Below are positions 44,270 through 52,813 of a stretch of DNA of 64,000 nucleotides, piece after piece. Position numbers and translations under genes: made by a program. The notes beneath the pieces are model-generated. The model had not been told where the DNA came from. It made no database searches and was given only the letters and a program-made list of their open reading frames with translations. Numbering within the stretch: position 1 is the first letter of the stretch; every line of letters begins with the position of its first letter. Source of the DNA: Streptomyces sp. M92 (GTDB lineage: Bacteria; Actinomycetota; Actinomycetes; Streptomycetales; Streptomycetaceae); NCBI RefSeq assembly GCF_028473745.1, contig NZ_CP101137.1:682001-746000 (forward strand), in the 5' to 3' direction.

Positions 44270-45535
44270 TCACGGGACGAGGCTGTCCAGAGCGACGTGC
44301 GGGTCGGCCAGCGCCTCCGCGTTCACCTGCGCCTTCGAGCGGATCAGCTGCTGGATCGGCTCCGTGACGTCCCACACGTTGACGTTCATCCCGGCCAGCA
44401 CCCGGCCGTCCTTCACCCAGAAGGCGATGAACTCGCGCTTGGCCGCGTCCCCGCGGATCACCACCTGGTCGTAGGAGCCGGGCGGCGCCCAGCCGGAGTA
44501 CTCCATGCCCAGGTCGTACTGGTCGGTGAAGAAGTAGGGCACGCGGTCGTGGGCCGGCCCCCTGCCGAGCATCGCGCGGGCGGCCGCCGGGCCGCCGTTC
44601 AGGGCGCCCGCCCAGTGCTCGACCCGCAGGCGGGTGCCGAAGAGGGCGTGGTGGAAGGAGGCGACGTCACCGGCGGCGTGGATGTCGGGGTCGGAGGTGC
44701 GCAGGTCCGCGTCGACGACGATGCCGCCGCCGGCCGCGCGGTCGGCGATCTCCAGGCCCGCCGCCTGGGCCAGCGCGGTGCGCGGGGCGGCGCCGATCGC
44801 GGCGAGCACGTCGTGCGCGGGGTGCTCCTCGCCGTCGTCGGTGCGGGCGGCCAGCACCATGCCGTCCTGGCCGACGATCTCGGTGAGCCGCACCCCGAAG
44901 CGGAAGCGGACGCCGTGCGCCTCGTGCAGTTCGGCGAAGACGGAGCCCAGCTCGGGGCCGAGGACGCCGTGCAGCGGGGTCGGTCCGGGCTCCACGACCG
45001 TCACCTCCGCCCCGTACTCGCGGGCCGCCGCCGCGACCTCCAGGCCGATCCAGCCGGCGCCGGCGATCACGAGGTGGCCGTTGTCCCGGCCGAGGGAGGC
45101 GAGGACGCCCTTGAGGCGTTCGGCGTGGGCGAGGCGGCGCAGGTGGTGGACGCCCGCGAGGCCGGTGCCGGGGACGTCGAGGCGGCGGGGCTCGGCGCCG
45201 GTCGCGAGGAGCAGCTTGTCGTACCTGACGTGGGTGCCGTCGTCGCCGTAGTGGACGGTCTTCGCGGCGCGGTCGATCGCGACGACGGTCTGGCCGAGGT
45301 GCAGCTCGATGTCGTGCTGGGCGTACCAGGCGGGCTCGTGGACGAAGACGCTGTCGCGTTCCTCCTTGCCGAGGAGGAAGCCCTTGGACAGCGGCGGGCG
45401 CTCGTAGGGGTGGTCGCGTTCGTCCGAGACGAGGATCACCCGGCCGCTGAAGCCCTCCGTGCGGAGTGTCTCGGCCGCCTTCGCGCCGGCCAGGCCGCCT
45501 CCGACGATGACGAATGTCTGATCCGCGTCGACCAC
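44270..45535 (-). CDS. FAD-dependent ferredoxin reductase-type oxidoreductase
   Basis: A 421-aa class similar to putidaredoxin/ferredoxin reductases. FAD: FVIVGGGLAGAKAAETL (GxGxxG) and LVSDERDHPYERPPLSKGFL. NAD(P): VIAGAGWIGLEVAAAAREY. Second FAD motif: IHAAGDVASFHHALFG. A C-terminal dimerisation domain follows. GTG start with GGAGGCAG upstream. It would pass electrons from NAD(P)H to a ferredoxin or Rieske-type partner; the partner gene is not adjacent. Confidence 0.85.
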   Translation of the reverse strand: MVDADQTFVIVGGGLAGAKAAETLRTEGFSGRVILVSDERDHPYERPPLSKGFLLGKEERDSVFVHEPAWYAQHDIELHLGQTVVAIDRAAKTVHYGDDGTHVRYDKLLLATGAEPRRLDVPGTGLAGVHHLRRLAHAERLKGVLASLGRDNGHLVIAGAGWIGLEVAAAAREYGAEVTVVEPGPTPLHGVLGPELGSVFAELHEAHGVRFRFGVRLTEIVGQDGMVLAARTDDGEEHPAHDVLAAIGAAPRTALAQAAGLEIADRAAGGGIVVDADLRTSDPDIHAAGDVASFHHALFGTRLRVEHWAGALNGGPAAARAMLGRGPAHDRVPYFFTDQYDLGMEYSGWAPPGSYDQVVIRGDAAKREFIAFWVKDGRVLAGMNVNVWDVTEPIQQLIRSKAQVNAEALADPHVALDSLVP

Positions 45536-45680
45536 TTGTCTGCCTCCTCGTCAGGGTGCCGCCACATGCGAGCGTCCCGCACGTGGCGTGGCGCGGGAAG
45601 AGGGAGTGACCCGATCAGGCCACGGGGGACGCTGTTTCCGGCGCCGTCCGGCCTGTCGGGTCACTCCCGTCCCGTCAGTC

Positions 45681-46955
45681 TCATGGATGCCCCGTCAGGC
45701 GGGCGTGAAGCGAGCGCGCCGAGGCGTCGGTGAGGGAGGCGATCTGGTCGACGATCACCCGTTTGCGGGCGCGGTCGTCGGCGGCCGTGTCGAACAGCGC
45801 GCGGAACTGCGGGTCGAGTCCGTCCGGGGCGCGGGCGGTGAGCGCCTCGGCCAGCTCGGCGACGACGACGCGCTGGTCGGCGCGGAGCCGCTCCTGCTCG
45901 GTGCGCTGCATGACGTACCGGAAGGCGACCGCCTTGAGGACGGCGCACTCCATGCGGGTGGCGCGGGGGACCACCAGTTCGGCGGTGTACCGGGTGAGCC
46001 GCCCGCCCCCGTACGCGGCCCGGGTGGCGGACTCGGCGGCGAGGCAGAACCGGCCGATGAGCTGGCTGGTGGCGTCCTTCAGCCGGGCCTGGGCGACGGC
46101 CGAGCCGTCGTAGCCGTGCGGCCACCAGTCCTGGGCGAGGAGGCGGTCGAGGGCGGCGGCGAGTTCGGCGTGGTCGGTGCCGTCCGGGACGTACCGCCCG
46201 ACGGCCGCGGCGAAGACCGTCTCCCGCTCGGGGTCGGCGAGCAGGCAGTTCGGGTCGATGTGGCCGGCGTGCAGGCCGTCCTCGACGTCGTGCACGGAGT
46301 ACGCCACGTCGTCGGCCCAGTCCATGACCTGCGCCTCGAAGCAGGTGCGGGCGCCGGGGGCGTCCTCGCGGAGCCACGCGAAGACGGGCCGGTCGTCGTC
46401 GTAGACGCCGAACTTGGGGGACGCCGGGTCGGTGGGATGGGCGCCCCGGGGCCACGGGTACTTGGTGGCGGCGTCGAGGGTGGCGCGGGTGAGGTTGAGG
46501 CCGACGGAGCCGACGTCGGTGAACCGTTTGGGCTCGATGCGGGTGAGGAGCCGCAGCGACTGGGCGTTGCCCTCGAAGCCGCCGCAGTCCTCGGCGAAGT
46601 CGTTCAGCGCCTGTTCGCCGTTGTGGCCGAAGGGCGGGTGGCCCAGGTCGTGGGCGAGGCAGGCGGCCTCGACGAGGTCGGCATCGCAGCCGAGGGCGGC
46701 GCCGAGCTCGCGGCCCACCTGGGCGCATTCCAGGGAGTGGGTGAGGCGGGTGCGGGGGCTGGCGTCCCACATGGGGTTGCCCTCGCCCGGCGCGACGACC
46801 TGCGTCTTTCCGGCGAGGCGGCGCAGGGCGGCGGAGTGCAGGATGCGGGCGCGATCACGCTGGAAGGCGGTGCGGCCGGGGCGCTTGTCGGGCTCGGGGG
46901 CGTAGCGGGCCACTGATGTGGGGTCGTACGGGGGTGGGGTGCCTGTGCCTTCCAT
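45681..46955 (-). CDS. dgt: Deoxyguanosinetriphosphate triphosphohydrolase (dGTPase)
   Basis: A 424-aa HD-domain enzyme that splits dNTPs into nucleoside and triphosphate. The metal ligands are His73 ([11 protein letters not shown]), His102-Asp103 ([19 protein letters not shown]) and a downstream Asp in [17 protein letters not shown]. The conserved [32 protein letters not shown]-terminus (residues 23-53) is present. It may limit dNTP pools or degrade phage nucleotides. Flanked by metabolic genes, no operon partner. Confidence 0.92.
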   Translation of the reverse strand: MEGTGTPPPYDPTSVARYAPEPDKRPGRTAFQRDRARILHSAALRRLAGKTQVVAPGEGNPMWDASPRTRLTHSLECAQVGRELGAALGCDADLVEAACLAHDLGHPPFGHNGEQALNDFAEDCGGFEGNAQSLRLLTRIEPKRFTDVGSVGLNLTRATLDAATKYPWPRGAHPTDPASPKFGVYDDDRPVFAWLREDAPGARTCFEAQVMDWADDVAYSVHDVEDGLHAGHIDPNCLLADPERETVFAAAVGRYVPDGTDHAELAAALDRLLAQDWWPHGYDGSAVAQARLKDATSQLIGRFCLAAESATRAAYGGGRLTRYTAELVVPRATRMECAVLKAVAFRYVMQRTEQERLRADQRVVVAELAEALTARAPDGLDPQFRALFDTAADDRARKRVIVDQIASLTDASARSLHARLTGHP

Positions 46956-46994
46956 GCCATGAACATTAAGCGGAAGGTGTGACAGGTGGGTCGC

Positions 46995-47858
46995 CTATGC
47001 GTGTGCCGGGTGAGGTTGTCGGGCGAGCGCGGGTCCGGTTGTGGCTGGTCGCGCCCGCGCGGCGGAGCCGCAATCGATACAGCCCCGCGCCCCTTCAGGT
47101 GCGTTGTTGTCACCGTCTTCTTCGAGTACCTGGTCGTAGCGGTGGAGGAGGAGGTGGGCCATTGCCGGGTGGGTGCCCAGGGGGGCCGACGCGATCCACG
47201 GGGCGGCTGTCGTGGACTCCGTCGCGAAGCGGCCCGGGGCCGTGAAGTACGAGGCGACGGCGACGTCGCGGTAGCCGCGGGCGGTCAGCGTGCGTACGGC
47301 CTGCGGCACCGTCGGGGCCGCCGCCGAGGCGTACGCCGGGAGGACCGGGACGCCGAGGCGGGCGGACAGGAGCGATGCCGTGCGGTCCGTGTCGGTTCTG
47401 GAGTCCGGGTCGCGGGAGCCCGCCGCGGCGAGGACGACGGCTGCGTCCCGCGGGGCGTGGAGGGGCCAGCCGGCCTCCAGGAGGTTGTCGTGCAGGGCGT
47501 CCACGAGGAGGGGGTGCGGACCGAGCGGGGCGGCCACGCGAGTGTGGGCCGGGGAGGCTTCGGCCATCTCCGGGATGTCCCGTTTGACGTGGTGGCCCCG
47601 GCTGAGGAGGAGGGGGACGAGGACCGCCTCGCGGTGGCCGAGCGCGGCCAGGGTGTCGGGGAGGAGCGGGGCGTTCAGCTCGATGTGGCCGAGGTGCACC
47701 GGGAGGGCGGGGCGCAGGGCGCGGACCCGGTCGAGCAGCGCCCGTACGGTGCTCAGGGCGCGCGGGTCGCGGCTGCCGTGGGCGACGACGACCAGGGCGG
47801 GGGTGCCGCCGGGGGTCGCCGTGCCGGTGGTCCTGCCCATCGGTGTCGTCGCCGTCAT
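46995..47858 (-). CDS. Sirohydrochlorin chelatase (CbiX/SirB family) with repeat-derived tail
   Basis: A 287-aa class II chelatase that inserts Fe or Co into sirohydrochlorin, needed for the siroheme of nitrite reductase encoded at 61104. Two tandem lobes are visible: VVVAHGSRDPRALSTVRALL with VPLLLSRGHHVKRDIPEM, and VLAAAGSRDPDSRTDTDR with ASYFTAPGRFATEST. His in AHGSRD and in GHHVKRD are metal ligands. The last 30 residues (about GARGCIDCGSAARARPATT) are encoded by the intergenic repeat at 47041-47099 and are probably not part of the fold. Confidence 0.85.
   Translation of the reverse strand: MTATTPMGRTTGTATPGGTPALVVVAHGSRDPRALSTVRALLDRVRALRPALPVHLGHIELNAPLLPDTLAALGHREAVLVPLLLSRGHHVKRDIPEMAEASPAHTRVAAPLGPHPLLVDALHDNLLEAGWPLHAPRDAAVVLAAAGSRDPDSRTDTDRTASLLSARLGVPVLPAYASAAAPTVPQAVRTLTARGYRDVAVASYFTAPGRFATESTTAAPWIASAPLGTHPAMAHLLLHRYDQVLEEDGDNNAPEGARGCIDCGSAARARPATTGPALARQPHPAHA
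47041..47099. repeat. Intergenic palindromic repeat overlapping the CbiX gene 3' end
   Basis: GTGGCTGGTCGCGC at 47041 and CCCCGCGCCCCT at 47083 match the flanks of the element at 2500-2536. Between them is a hairpin (CGCGGCGG... with CCGC arms) and AATCGATACA. From memory this longer form is widespread in Streptomyces. Here it lies inside the chelatase reading frame, adding residues such as CIDCGSAARA to the C-terminus. Confidence 0.6.
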
Positions 47859-48025
47859 GTGTCGAGGGTGGCGGCCGGACGTTGCCTCCCCGTTGCGCGG
47901 ATGTCACGGGTGTTTTCCGGCGGTTCACACGGTGCCGGGCGGTGCGTGTGAGCGGGCGGTGAACCGGACCGCGCGCCCGGACGTCCCTGGAGTCGGGAGT
48001 GCCGACCGGGAGGGGACCGACACCG

Positions 48026-48712
48026 ATGCGCCGCTGGAGACCTCGCAGACCGCGCCTTCCGCGCACCCGGAAGGGGCAGCGGCGGCTGGTGCGGGCGGTG
48101 GTGGCCGGGTGTGTGCTGGCGCTGCTGCCGATGACATGGCTGTACGTCGTGACGGGTGACCGGCTGCGTACCGCCGCCGACGTGCCCCGTACCGACGTCG
48201 CGGTCGTGTTCGGCGCGGGGCTGTGGGACGGGGAGCCGTCGCCGTACCTCGCGCACCGGCTGGACGCGGCGGCCGGGCTGTACCGCGCGGGCCGGGTCGA
48301 GGTGGTGCTCGTCACCGGGGACAACAGCCGCGAGGAGTACGACGAGCCGGACGCCATGCGCGCGTACCTGGTCCGGCACGGGGTGCCCGACGGGCGGATC
48401 GTCAGCGACTACGCGGGCTTCGACACCTGGGACTCCTGCGTCCGCGCGAAGAAGATCTTCGGTGTGGACCGGGCCGTGCTGATCAGCCAGGGCTTCCACA
48501 TCCGGCGGGCGGTGGCCCTGTGCCAGGAGGCGGGGGTGGCGTCGTACGGCGTCGGGGTCGACGACCGGCACGACCTCACCTGGTACTACGGGGGCGCGCG
48601 GGAGATCCTCGCGGCGGGCAAGGCGGCGCTGGACGCGGTCTTCGAGCCGGATCCGCACTTCCTCGGGCCGAGGGAGCCCGGGGTGGAGCGCGCCCTGGCC
48701 GGTGCGCGCTGA
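48026..48712 (+). CDS. SanA/YdcF-like DUF218 envelope protein
   Basis: A 228-aa protein with a basic N-terminus, one membrane helix (VRAVVAGCVLALLPMTWLYVV) and an exported DUF218 domain: DVAVVFGAGLWDGEPSPYLAHRLDAA, VLVTGDNSREEYDEPDAM, GFDTWDSCVRAKKIF and LISQGFHIRRAVALCQ. SanA homologues affect vancomycin tolerance at the envelope; the enzymatic role is not settled. GGGAGGGG precedes the ATG. Transcribed divergently from the chelatase. Confidence 0.85.
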   Translation: MRRWRPRRPRLPRTRKGQRRLVRAVVAGCVLALLPMTWLYVVTGDRLRTAADVPRTDVAVVFGAGLWDGEPSPYLAHRLDAAAGLYRAGRVEVVLVTGDNSREEYDEPDAMRAYLVRHGVPDGRIVSDYAGFDTWDSCVRAKKIFGVDRAVLISQGFHIRRAVALCQEAGVASYGVGVDDRHDLTWYYGGAREILAAGKAALDAVFEPDPHFLGPREPGVERALAGAR

Positions 48713-48776
48713 ACCGTGGCGTGCCGCGGCCCTCACGGCGGCCGGCGGGCAGCGGGGAGGTCACCGTCCCGGCGGT

Positions 48777-48804
48777 GTAACAAACGGCCGCCCGGACGCG
48801 TAAC
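48777..48804 (+). promoter_or_regulatory. GTAAC repeats before nasA, possible GlnR-like site
   Basis: GTAAC occurs at 48777-48781 and again at 48800-48804, 23 bases apart, within 50 bp of the nasA start. Streptomyces GlnR sites carry GTnAC/GAAAC half-sites at 11-bp spacing; the central half-sites here are poor and the spacing is off by one, so this is tentative. Confidence 0.25.
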
Positions 48805-48826
48805 ACGCACGTCGCACGCTGGCGGC

Positions 48827-51034
48827 ATGCAGAACACCGCCGCGCCCACGCCCACCCACTGCCCGTACTGCGCGCTGCAGTGCGGGATGAATCTGACGCC
48901 CGCCGCCGACGGCACCGTCGAGCTGTCCGAGCGCGCCAACTTCCCGGTGAACCGGGGCGCGCTGTGCGGCAAGGGGCGGACGGCGCCGGCGGTGCTCTCG
49001 TCGGGCGTGCGGCTGACCTCGCCGCTGGTGCGGTCGGGCGAGGGGGTACTGGTGCCGGCGGGCTGGGACGAGTCGCTGGGGCGGATCGCCGGGAACCTGG
49101 CCCGTACGCGGGCGGAGTACGGCGCGGAAGCGCTGGGGGTGTTCGGCGGGGGCGGACTGACCAACGAGAAGGCGTACGCGCTGGGGAAGTTCGCCCGGGT
49201 GGTGCTGGGCACCTCGCAGATCGACTACAACGGGCGGTTCTGCATGTCGTCGGCCGCGGCGGCCGGCACTAAGGCCTTCGGGCTGGACCGGGGGCTGCCG
49301 TTCCCGCTGGAGGACATCCCGAGGACCGGGTGCGTGATCCTCGTCGGGTCGAACCCGGCGGAGACCATGCCGCCGTCCCTGCGCTACTTCACCGAGCTGC
49401 GCGAGAACGGCGGCACGCTGATCGTCGTCGACCCGCGGCGGACGAGGACCGCGGAACAGGCCGACCTGCACCTCGCGCCCCGGCCCGGCACGGACCTCGC
49501 GCTCGCGCTGGGCATGCTGCACCTGGTCGTCGCCGAGGGGCGGGTGGACGCGGAGTACGTCGAGGAGCGCACGGCGGGCTGGGAGGAGGCGCGGGCGGCG
49601 GCGATGGCGCACTGGCCGGAGCACGTGGAGCGGATCACGGGGGTGTCCGTCCCGGAGCTGCGGGAGGCGGTGCGGCTGTTCTGCGCCCCGGAGGCGGCGA
49701 TGGTGCTGACCGCGCGCGGGCCCGAGCAGCAGGCCAAGGGGACGGACACGGTGGGCGCGTGGATCAACCTGTGCCTGGCGACCGGGCGGGCCGGGCGGCC
49801 GCTGTCGGGGTACGGCTGTCTGACCGGGCAGGGCAACGGACAGGGCGGGCGCGAGCACGGGCAGAAGGCCGACCAGCTGCCGGGCTACCGCAAGCTGACC
49901 GACCCGGCGGCGCGGCGGCACGTGGCCGGGGTGTGGGGTGTGGACCCCGACTCGCTGCCGGGTCCGGGGCGCAGTGCGTACGAGCTGCTGGACGCGCTGG
50001 GGACGGACATCAGGTCGCTGCTGGTGATGGGGTCCAACCCGGTGGTGTCGGCGCCTCGCGCGGCGCATGTCGAGGGGCGGCTGCGGTCGCTGGACTTCCT
50101 CGCCGTGTGCGACGTGGTGCTCTCCGAGACGGCGGCGCTGGCGGACGTGGTCCTGCCGGTGACGCAGTGGGCGGAGGAGACGGGGACCACGACCAGCCTG
50201 GAGGGCCGGGTACTGCTGCGGCGGCGGGCGATCACACCGCCGGACGGCGTCCGCAGCGACCTGGAGGTGCTGCACGGGCTGGCCGGCCGGCTCGGCGTGG
50301 AGAAGGGCTTCCCGACCGACCCCGAGGAGGTCTTCGAGGAACTGCGCCGGGCGAGCGCGGGCGGTCCGGCGGACTACTCCGGGATCGACTACCGTCGGCT
50401 GGCGGATGAGGACGGGGTGTTCTGGCCGTGTCCGGCGCCGGAGGGGGCGGACGCCGGTGACGGGGCCACCGGGGCGGAGCGGGCCGCCGACACGGCCGAA
50501 GCCGACCGGACCACCGGAACCACCGCGACCGACCGGACGGCCGGCACCGCCGCGACACCCGGCCCCCACCCGGGCACCCCCCGCCTCTTCCTCGACCGTT
50601 TCGCCACCGGCGACGGCCGGGCCCGGTTCGTCCCCGTCTCGCACCGGCCGAGCGCCGAGGAGCCGGACGACGAGTACCCGGTGCTGCTGACGACCGGCCG
50701 GGTCGTGGCCCAGTACCAGTCGGGGGCGCAGACCCGGCGGGTGGACGAGCTGAACGCCGCCGCGCCCGGCCCCTTCGTGGAGCTGCACCCCCGGCTGGCG
50801 GCGCGGCTCGGGGCGGCCGAGGGCGATCCGGTGGCCGTCGTGTCGCGGCGCGGGCGGGCGGTGGCCCCGGCCCGGATCACCTCCGGCATCCGGCCCGACA
50901 CGGTGTTCATGCCCTTCCACTGGCCGGGCGAGGGCCGCGCCAACACCCTGACCAACCCGGCCCTCGACCCGACCTCCCGGATGCCGGAGTTCAAGGTGTG
51001 CGCGGTGCGGGTGGAGGCGGTGGCGGGGCCGTAG
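48827..51034 (+). CDS. nasA: Assimilatory nitrate reductase catalytic subunit
   Basis: A 735-aa cytoplasmic molybdopterin enzyme reducing nitrate to nitrite. The N-terminal [4Fe-4S] ligands are Cys12, Cys15, Cys19 and Cys47 (HCPYCALQCGM and ALCGKG). The bis-MGD domains show VILVGSNPAETMPPSL, VDPRRTRTAEQADLHL, TGQGNGQGGREHGQKADQLPG and the final VFMPFHWPGEGRANTLTNPA. A low-complexity Ala/Thr/Gly linker (about residues 545-590) separates the core from the C-terminal molybdopterin cap. It lacks a C-terminal [2Fe-2S] domain. Product nitrite would be used by the nir operon at the right end. Confidence 0.92.
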   Translation: MQNTAAPTPTHCPYCALQCGMNLTPAADGTVELSERANFPVNRGALCGKGRTAPAVLSSGVRLTSPLVRSGEGVLVPAGWDESLGRIAGNLARTRAEYGAEALGVFGGGGLTNEKAYALGKFARVVLGTSQIDYNGRFCMSSAAAAGTKAFGLDRGLPFPLEDIPRTGCVILVGSNPAETMPPSLRYFTELRENGGTLIVVDPRRTRTAEQADLHLAPRPGTDLALALGMLHLVVAEGRVDAEYVEERTAGWEEARAAAMAHWPEHVERITGVSVPELREAVRLFCAPEAAMVLTARGPEQQAKGTDTVGAWINLCLATGRAGRPLSGYGCLTGQGNGQGGREHGQKADQLPGYRKLTDPAARRHVAGVWGVDPDSLPGPGRSAYELLDALGTDIRSLLVMGSNPVVSAPRAAHVEGRLRSLDFLAVCDVVLSETAALADVVLPVTQWAEETGTTTSLEGRVLLRRRAITPPDGVRSDLEVLHGLAGRLGVEKGFPTDPEEVFEELRRASAGGPADYSGIDYRRLADEDGVFWPCPAPEGADAGDGATGAERAADTAEADRTTGTTATDRTAGTAATPGPHPGTPRLFLDRFATGDGRARFVPVSHRPSAEEPDDEYPVLLTTGRVVAQYQSGAQTRRVDELNAAAPGPFVELHPRLAARLGAAEGDPVAVVSRRGRAVAPARITSGIRPDTVFMPFHWPGEGRANTLTNPALDPTSRMPEFKVCAVRVEAVAGP

Positions 51035-51065
51035 GGCCGTCCGCCGGGGTCACCGGTCAGCCGGG

Positions 51066-51227
51066 GGCGACATCCGGTACCGGGCGCTGACGGTCTACAT
51101 GACCTCGTCCACGGACTACGCGGGCGCCCGCACGGCCACCCTGGACGCGGCGAAGGACCTGTACGGCGTCGACAGCGCGGAGTACGCCGCGGTGGGCGCG
51201 GCGTGGAGCGCGGTGAGCGTCGGCTGA
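51066..51227 (+). pseudogene. C-terminal relic of an M4-family metalloprotease
   Basis: The frame GDIRYRALTVYMTSSTDYAG, then ARTATLDAAKDLYG, then EYAAVGAAWSAVSVG and stop, is the C-terminal end of thermolysin-like (M4) secreted proteases. There is no start or upstream domain: nasA ends 32 bp before it. About 53 codons remain, without stops inside. A deletion reaching into the 3' end of nasA's intergenic region probably removed the rest. In related genomes a secreted metalloprotease gene follows nasA (recollection, to be checked). Confidence 0.7.
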
Positions 51228-51476
51228 CGCGCTGAGCGGGTCCGTTCGGCGGCACGGTCACCCGTTCACACGCGCGCCCCGCGCACCGGCACAACTTTCC
51301 CCGGGTGGACGCCTTGTACGCCCGTGACCTGCCGGAACGGCGTCCCGCACGGGGGTGCCTGGAGCGCGGGCGACACCCGTTCATCCCATTCCCGGCGCGC
51401 TCTCGGGGAGCGGGCCGCGCCCGGTGCGACTTTCCTCGGTAGGGCAGGGGCCACCGAAGAGCTCGAAGGAGCACCG

Positions 51477-52010
51477 ATGCGACGTACCGCCCGACTGCTG
51501 ACCGGCACCGCGCTCGCCGTCGCGGCCGCCGGCCTCGCCTCCCCGGCGCCCGCGTACGCCGGTCAGGCCCCGGTCACCGGTGGTCTGGAGGTGTACCCGT
51601 CCTCGGTCGTGCCGGGCGAGCGGGCCACGGTGCGCACGGCGGCGTGCGGCGAGGACGGCGCGGCGGCGGGGGACGCCAGCGCCGTGGGCGCCGGGCAGTT
51701 CCCGCTGGCGCCGGGTTCGGGCGGGGGCGAGACGACGGGCGGCTTCCAGGTGCCGCCGAGCGCCCAGCCGGGGACGTACGAGATCGTCGCGACCTGTGGC
51801 GGGAGCGGCAAGCGGGTGGCGGGTGACCTCGTGGTCACGCTGACCGCGGCCCGTGAGCAGGTGTACCCCAGAGGAAGCGTGAAGACGGGGGTCGGTGGCG
51901 CTCTTGGCCCCGACCCCGTGCAGACCGCGGCCGGTGTTGCGGCTCTGGCCGTCGCCGCCGCGGGCGGTACCTGGCTCCTGCATCGCCGGGCGAGAGGCGA
52001 CGGGATCTGA
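51477..52010 (+). CDS. Secreted cell-surface protein with C-terminal anchor, sortase neighbour
   Basis: A 177-aa protein. Signal peptide RLLTGTALAVAAAGLASPAPAYA (cleavage about residue 28), a beta-rich body with two cysteines in TAACGED and IVATCGGSG that could form a disulfide, and a C-terminal helix (QTAAGVAALAVAAAGGTWLLH) followed by RRARGDGI. This is a sortase-substrate-like layout, but no LPxTG is present; a T-G in VKTGVGG is the nearest match. GAAGGAG precedes the ATG. It is directly upstream of the class F sortase gene. Confidence 0.75.
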   Translation: MRRTARLLTGTALAVAAAGLASPAPAYAGQAPVTGGLEVYPSSVVPGERATVRTAACGEDGAAAGDASAVGAGQFPLAPGSGGGETTGGFQVPPSAQPGTYEIVATCGGSGKRVAGDLVVTLTAAREQVYPRGSVKTGVGGALGPDPVQTAAGVAALAVAAAGGTWLLHRRARGDGI

Positions 52011-52132
52011 CGGGCACCCTCCGCTGCCCGTTCGCCGGTACCGCACTTCCCCACCCCCTCCGGGTCCGATGCCCCTCGCGGCCCGGAGGGGGCAGGGGAG
52101 CCCCCGAGGGACCCTAGGGAGAGGGGCGCGTC

Positions 52133-52762
52133 ATGCGCAGGATCGGCAACTCCGCGATAGCCGCGGTCACCGCACTCGCCCTCTGCTCCGGGGCGTGGCT
52201 GCTGCTCGACGGCACCGGCGCCGAGGCCCCGCCGCAACCGTCGGCCGCGCAGGCCGCCCGTGCCGGCGCCGGGCAGGCGGGGCGGGCGCCCGTGGCACCG
52301 GCGTTGCCGCCCTCCCCGCCCGACCGCGTCCGCATCCCGGCGATCGGAGTGGACGCCCCCATGACGGGCCTCGGACTGACACCGTCCGGCAGCCTCGACG
52401 TACCGCCCGCCGAGGACGAGAACCTGGCCGGCTGGTACGAGGCCGGCACCACCCCCGGCGAGACGGGCACCGCGATCGTCGCCGGGCACGTCGACAACGC
52501 CGAGGGGCCCGCCGTCTTCTACCGGCTGGGCGCACTGGAGAGGGGCTCGGTGATCGAGGTCGACCGGCAGGACGGCGGCGTCGCGGTGTTCACCGTGGAC
52601 GCCGTCGAGGTGTACGAGGCCGAGGACTTCCCCGACGAGAAGGTCTACGGCGCGGCCGACCGGCCCGAACTGCGCGTGATCACCTGCGGCGGCGACTACG
52701 CGCGCGGTACCGGCTACCAGGGGAACGTGGTCGTCTTCGCCCACCTGACCGGCAGCCGGTGA
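52133..52762 (+). CDS. Class F sortase
   Basis: A 209-aa membrane-anchored transpeptidase. One N-terminal helix (AIAAVTALALCSGAWLLL), an Ala/Pro-rich linker and the sortase barrel with RIPAIGVDAPM, catalytic His in IVAGHVDNAEGPAVF, catalytic Cys in LRVITCGGDY and the Arg in YARGTGYQGNVVVFA. The TCGG context is the class F signature. It follows the surface protein gene by 122 bp with its own GGAGAGGGG ribosome site. It probably attaches or processes that protein. Confidence 0.9.
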   Translation: MRRIGNSAIAAVTALALCSGAWLLLDGTGAEAPPQPSAAQAARAGAGQAGRAPVAPALPPSPPDRVRIPAIGVDAPMTGLGLTPSGSLDVPPAEDENLAGWYEAGTTPGETGTAIVAGHVDNAEGPAVFYRLGALERGSVIEVDRQDGGVAVFTVDAVEVYEAEDFPDEKVYGAADRPELRVITCGGDYARGTGYQGNVVVFAHLTGSR

Positions 52763-52813
52763 GTCCGGGAACAGGCAGGCGGACGCGGCCGCCCGCCCCG
52801 CGGTGCCCGGCGG

